Positions 8,594 through 9,400 of a stretch of 9,400 nt of DNA are shown here, piece by piece (within the stretch, counting starts at the first letter, position 1; each line of letters starts with the position of its first letter). The notes under the pieces are model-generated. The model did not search any database, had not been told where the DNA came from, and saw only the letters and a program-made list of their open reading frames with translations. The translations under genes and the position numbers were made by a program. The DNA lies in NCBI GenBank assembly GCA_023389595.1, contig JAEWEF010000028.1, positions 1 to 9,400 on the forward strand, written 5' to 3'. Origin of the DNA: Fusobacteriota bacterium. Lineage in GTDB: Bacteria > Fusobacteriota > Fusobacteriia > Fusobacteriales > Fusobacteriaceae.

Positions 8594-9010
8594 CTATAAA
8601 TCATTTATCTTTATTTCAAGATAACTTTCTTCTTCATGTGGAAGCATTAGAAAAGCCTTTTTCCCCAATAAAATTCTTCTAAATTCATCAAGAGTACAAC
8701 TCCATTTTTCATAATCTCTATAAAGATGTTCAAATTCTACTCTATCGCTATAAATATCAATAGTAAGACATTCTGTTTGTGTTTCATAAAACTCTAACTC
8801 TTTTGCTTCAATCTTTTTTATTGCTTCAAGTATATCATTAATACCATATTCATACTCTATATATTCTATTCCTTCAGCAGCAAAACATAAATATAAATTG
8901 TACCACTTGCTATACTTATATTCATCTACAATATCACAAGAAGGCCAATCCCAAAGGCATTTTTCGCCATTTCTTTTTTCAGCAAAAGGATATGAAATTT
9001 TCACTTTCAT
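8594..9010 (-). CDS. Putative immunity protein next to an EndoU toxin remnant
   Basis: A 138-aa, strongly acidic, probably cytosolic protein with no signal peptide or membrane segment. I do not recognise its family from sequence. It is rich in aromatic residues (Trp20, 22, 36 and 103, with YIEYEYG near 50) and has many Glu/Asp, as immunity proteins that mask basic nuclease toxins often do. The function is inferred from position. Its ATG (9010-9008) shares one base with the TAA of the EndoU-like reading frame, the close toxin-then-immunity order of polymorphic toxin loci. A strong GGAGGTG lies 7 bases upstream, inside that frame. The reading frame is intact, unlike the toxin part. It is convergent with the RseC-family gene, which suggests an insertion or a separate transcription unit. 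It could instead be an unrelated conserved hypothetical protein. Confidence 0.72.
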   Translation of the reverse strand: MKVKISYPFAEKRNGEKCLWDWPSCDIVDEYKYSKWYNLYLCFAAEGIEYIEYEYGINDILEAIKKIEAKELEFYETQTECLTIDIYSDRVEFEHLYRDYEKWSCTLDEFRRILLGKKAFLMLPHEEESYLEIKINDL

Positions 9011-9266
9011 TATTGTTCACCTCCATATATAGGATAAGCTGTTGCTTTATCTTCGTTTACATAACCTTCTATCTTGATTCCACTAGGTGATGTTCCACTC
9101 CATACATTACCTTTATTTGTTTTTGTGATTTTTAAATCAGAACTATTCCATGCTCCTTTTATTTCTTCTATTATTTTATTTTCATTTCAATTTTTAGGAA
9201 ACATTGTATTTTTATTGTCATTTTTAGTATTTTTTTGTTATATATTTCTACTTTATATTTTTTATC
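9010..9266 (-). pseudogene. Broken C-terminal fragment of an EndoU-family ribonuclease toxin
   Basis: On the minus strand, one frame from about 9204 to the TAA at 9012-9010 reads TMFPKN, a TGA stop (9189-9187), then NENKIIEEIKGAWNSSDLK, SGTSPSGIKIEGY and TAYPIYGGEQ. This matches the C-terminal end of bacterial EndoU nuclease toxin domains as I know them: a MFPxxW motif, a helix, SGIxIEGY and a final TAYP. The family's Trp after MFPKN is exactly where TGA stands, which looks like a TGG to TGA change. Just upstream, KKYKVEIYNKKILK is in a different frame and resembles the preceding EndoU strand, suggesting a frameshift between about 9235 and 9205; this part is less certain. The N-terminal catalytic His residues and any secretion or delivery domains are absent, so no active toxin can be made. 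Only about 75-85 residues of toxin sequence remain. Confidence 0.75.
9018..9024 (-). promoter_or_regulatory. Strong ribosome binding site of the putative immunity gene
   Basis: GGAGGTG on the minus strand, 7 bases before ATG 9010-9008. It encodes part of the terminal YGGEQ of the toxin remnant, so translation of the two genes was originally coupled. Its survival means the immunity gene can still be translated although the toxin frame is broken. Confidence 0.7.
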
Positions 9267-9299
9267 AAAAATAAAAATATTAAAAATTTTTAAATAGTT

Positions 9300-9400
9300 T
9301 TATTCATTTTCAATTTTTCTTAACTTTTCTAATTTCTTTATTGTTTTTTTTGCTCTATTTCTTTTAAAAGCCATTTTATGATTTAAAAATGGTTCTATAT
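9300..9400 (-). CDS. C-terminal end of an unidentified protein (5' end outside window)
   Basis: A minus-strand frame enters from the right edge and ends at TAA (9302-9300), reading IEPFLNHK then MAFKRNRAKKTIKKLEKLR and a few more residues. It is Lys/Arg-rich with a helical, possibly coiled-coil, tail. An internal ATG lies at 9374-9372, but it lacks a convincing ribosome binding site, so this is more likely the end of a longer gene or of a decayed reading frame. Too little is visible to name a family. It lies upstream of, and in the same direction as, the toxin remnant and could be an earlier part of the same decayed locus. Confidence 0.35.
   Translation of the reverse strand, partial: IEPFLNHKMAFKRNRAKKTIKKLEKLRKIENE

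Noticed and set aside
9187..9189. TGA read as Trp (alternative genetic code)
   Set aside because: The long genes here use TGG for Trp and have no in-frame TGA. A code-4 organism this AT-rich would use TGA often.
9074..9274. A 66-codon + strand reading frame rich in Phe/Leu/Ile
   Set aside because: It is the antisense of the EndoU remnant; the hydrophobic composition comes from Lys/Asn codons on the other strand, and it has no ribosome binding site.
9270..9300. An AT-only inverted repeat (TTAAAAATTTTTAA) as a terminator after the right-edge frame
   Set aside because: It has no G:C pairs and a short stem; repeats of this kind are expected by chance in DNA this AT-rich.
1..9400. CRISPR array, tRNA or rRNA gene, insertion sequence
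   Set aside because: I saw no regularly spaced repeats, no tRNA-like cloverleaf or rRNA segment, and no transposase motif or terminal inverted repeats.

Overview
The window is very AT-rich, with A/T-ending codons dominating every gene, TAA/TAG stops and strong GGAGG-type ribosome binding sites. This, with the gene families present, points to a low-GC anaerobic bacterium, either a Firmicute (Clostridia/Tissierellia type) or a Fusobacterium-like organism. The sequence alone does not settle which. Trp is written TGG in the genes and all seven visible stops are TAA or TAG.

Left and centre (1 to 8548, + strand) is a tightly packed run of six genes. It opens with an AddB/RexB-type nuclease subunit whose frame is already open at base 1, so its true start lies outside the window. 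It overlaps by 8 bases an AddA-type UvrD-family helicase-nuclease that starts at TTG. Together they would form the double-strand-break-processing AddAB helicase-nuclease. Next, 3 to 24 bases apart, come a Cof-type HAD phosphatase, a radical SAM protein with an unusual CX4CX2C cluster motif and an EamA/DMT transporter. An RseC-family membrane protein with a CX2CX2C motif follows; it probably has its own extended -10 promoter. These last four have no evident functional link to AddAB and look like ordinary housekeeping cargo of the same transcriptional direction.

Right (8549 to 9400) changes orientation. A perfect 30-bp palindrome separates the + strand run from a convergent minus-strand locus and can serve as a terminator for both sides. 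The minus-strand locus holds an intact 138-aa acidic protein, probably an immunity protein. Its start overlaps the stop codon of a decayed C-terminal piece of an EndoU-type ribonuclease toxin. The toxin piece carries an in-frame TGA where the family usually has Trp, and probably a frameshift just upstream. Beyond it is the C-terminal end of another minus-strand reading frame that leaves the window. This corner looks like a polymorphic-toxin remnant whose immunity gene has survived. It is the most interesting part of an otherwise ordinary region.
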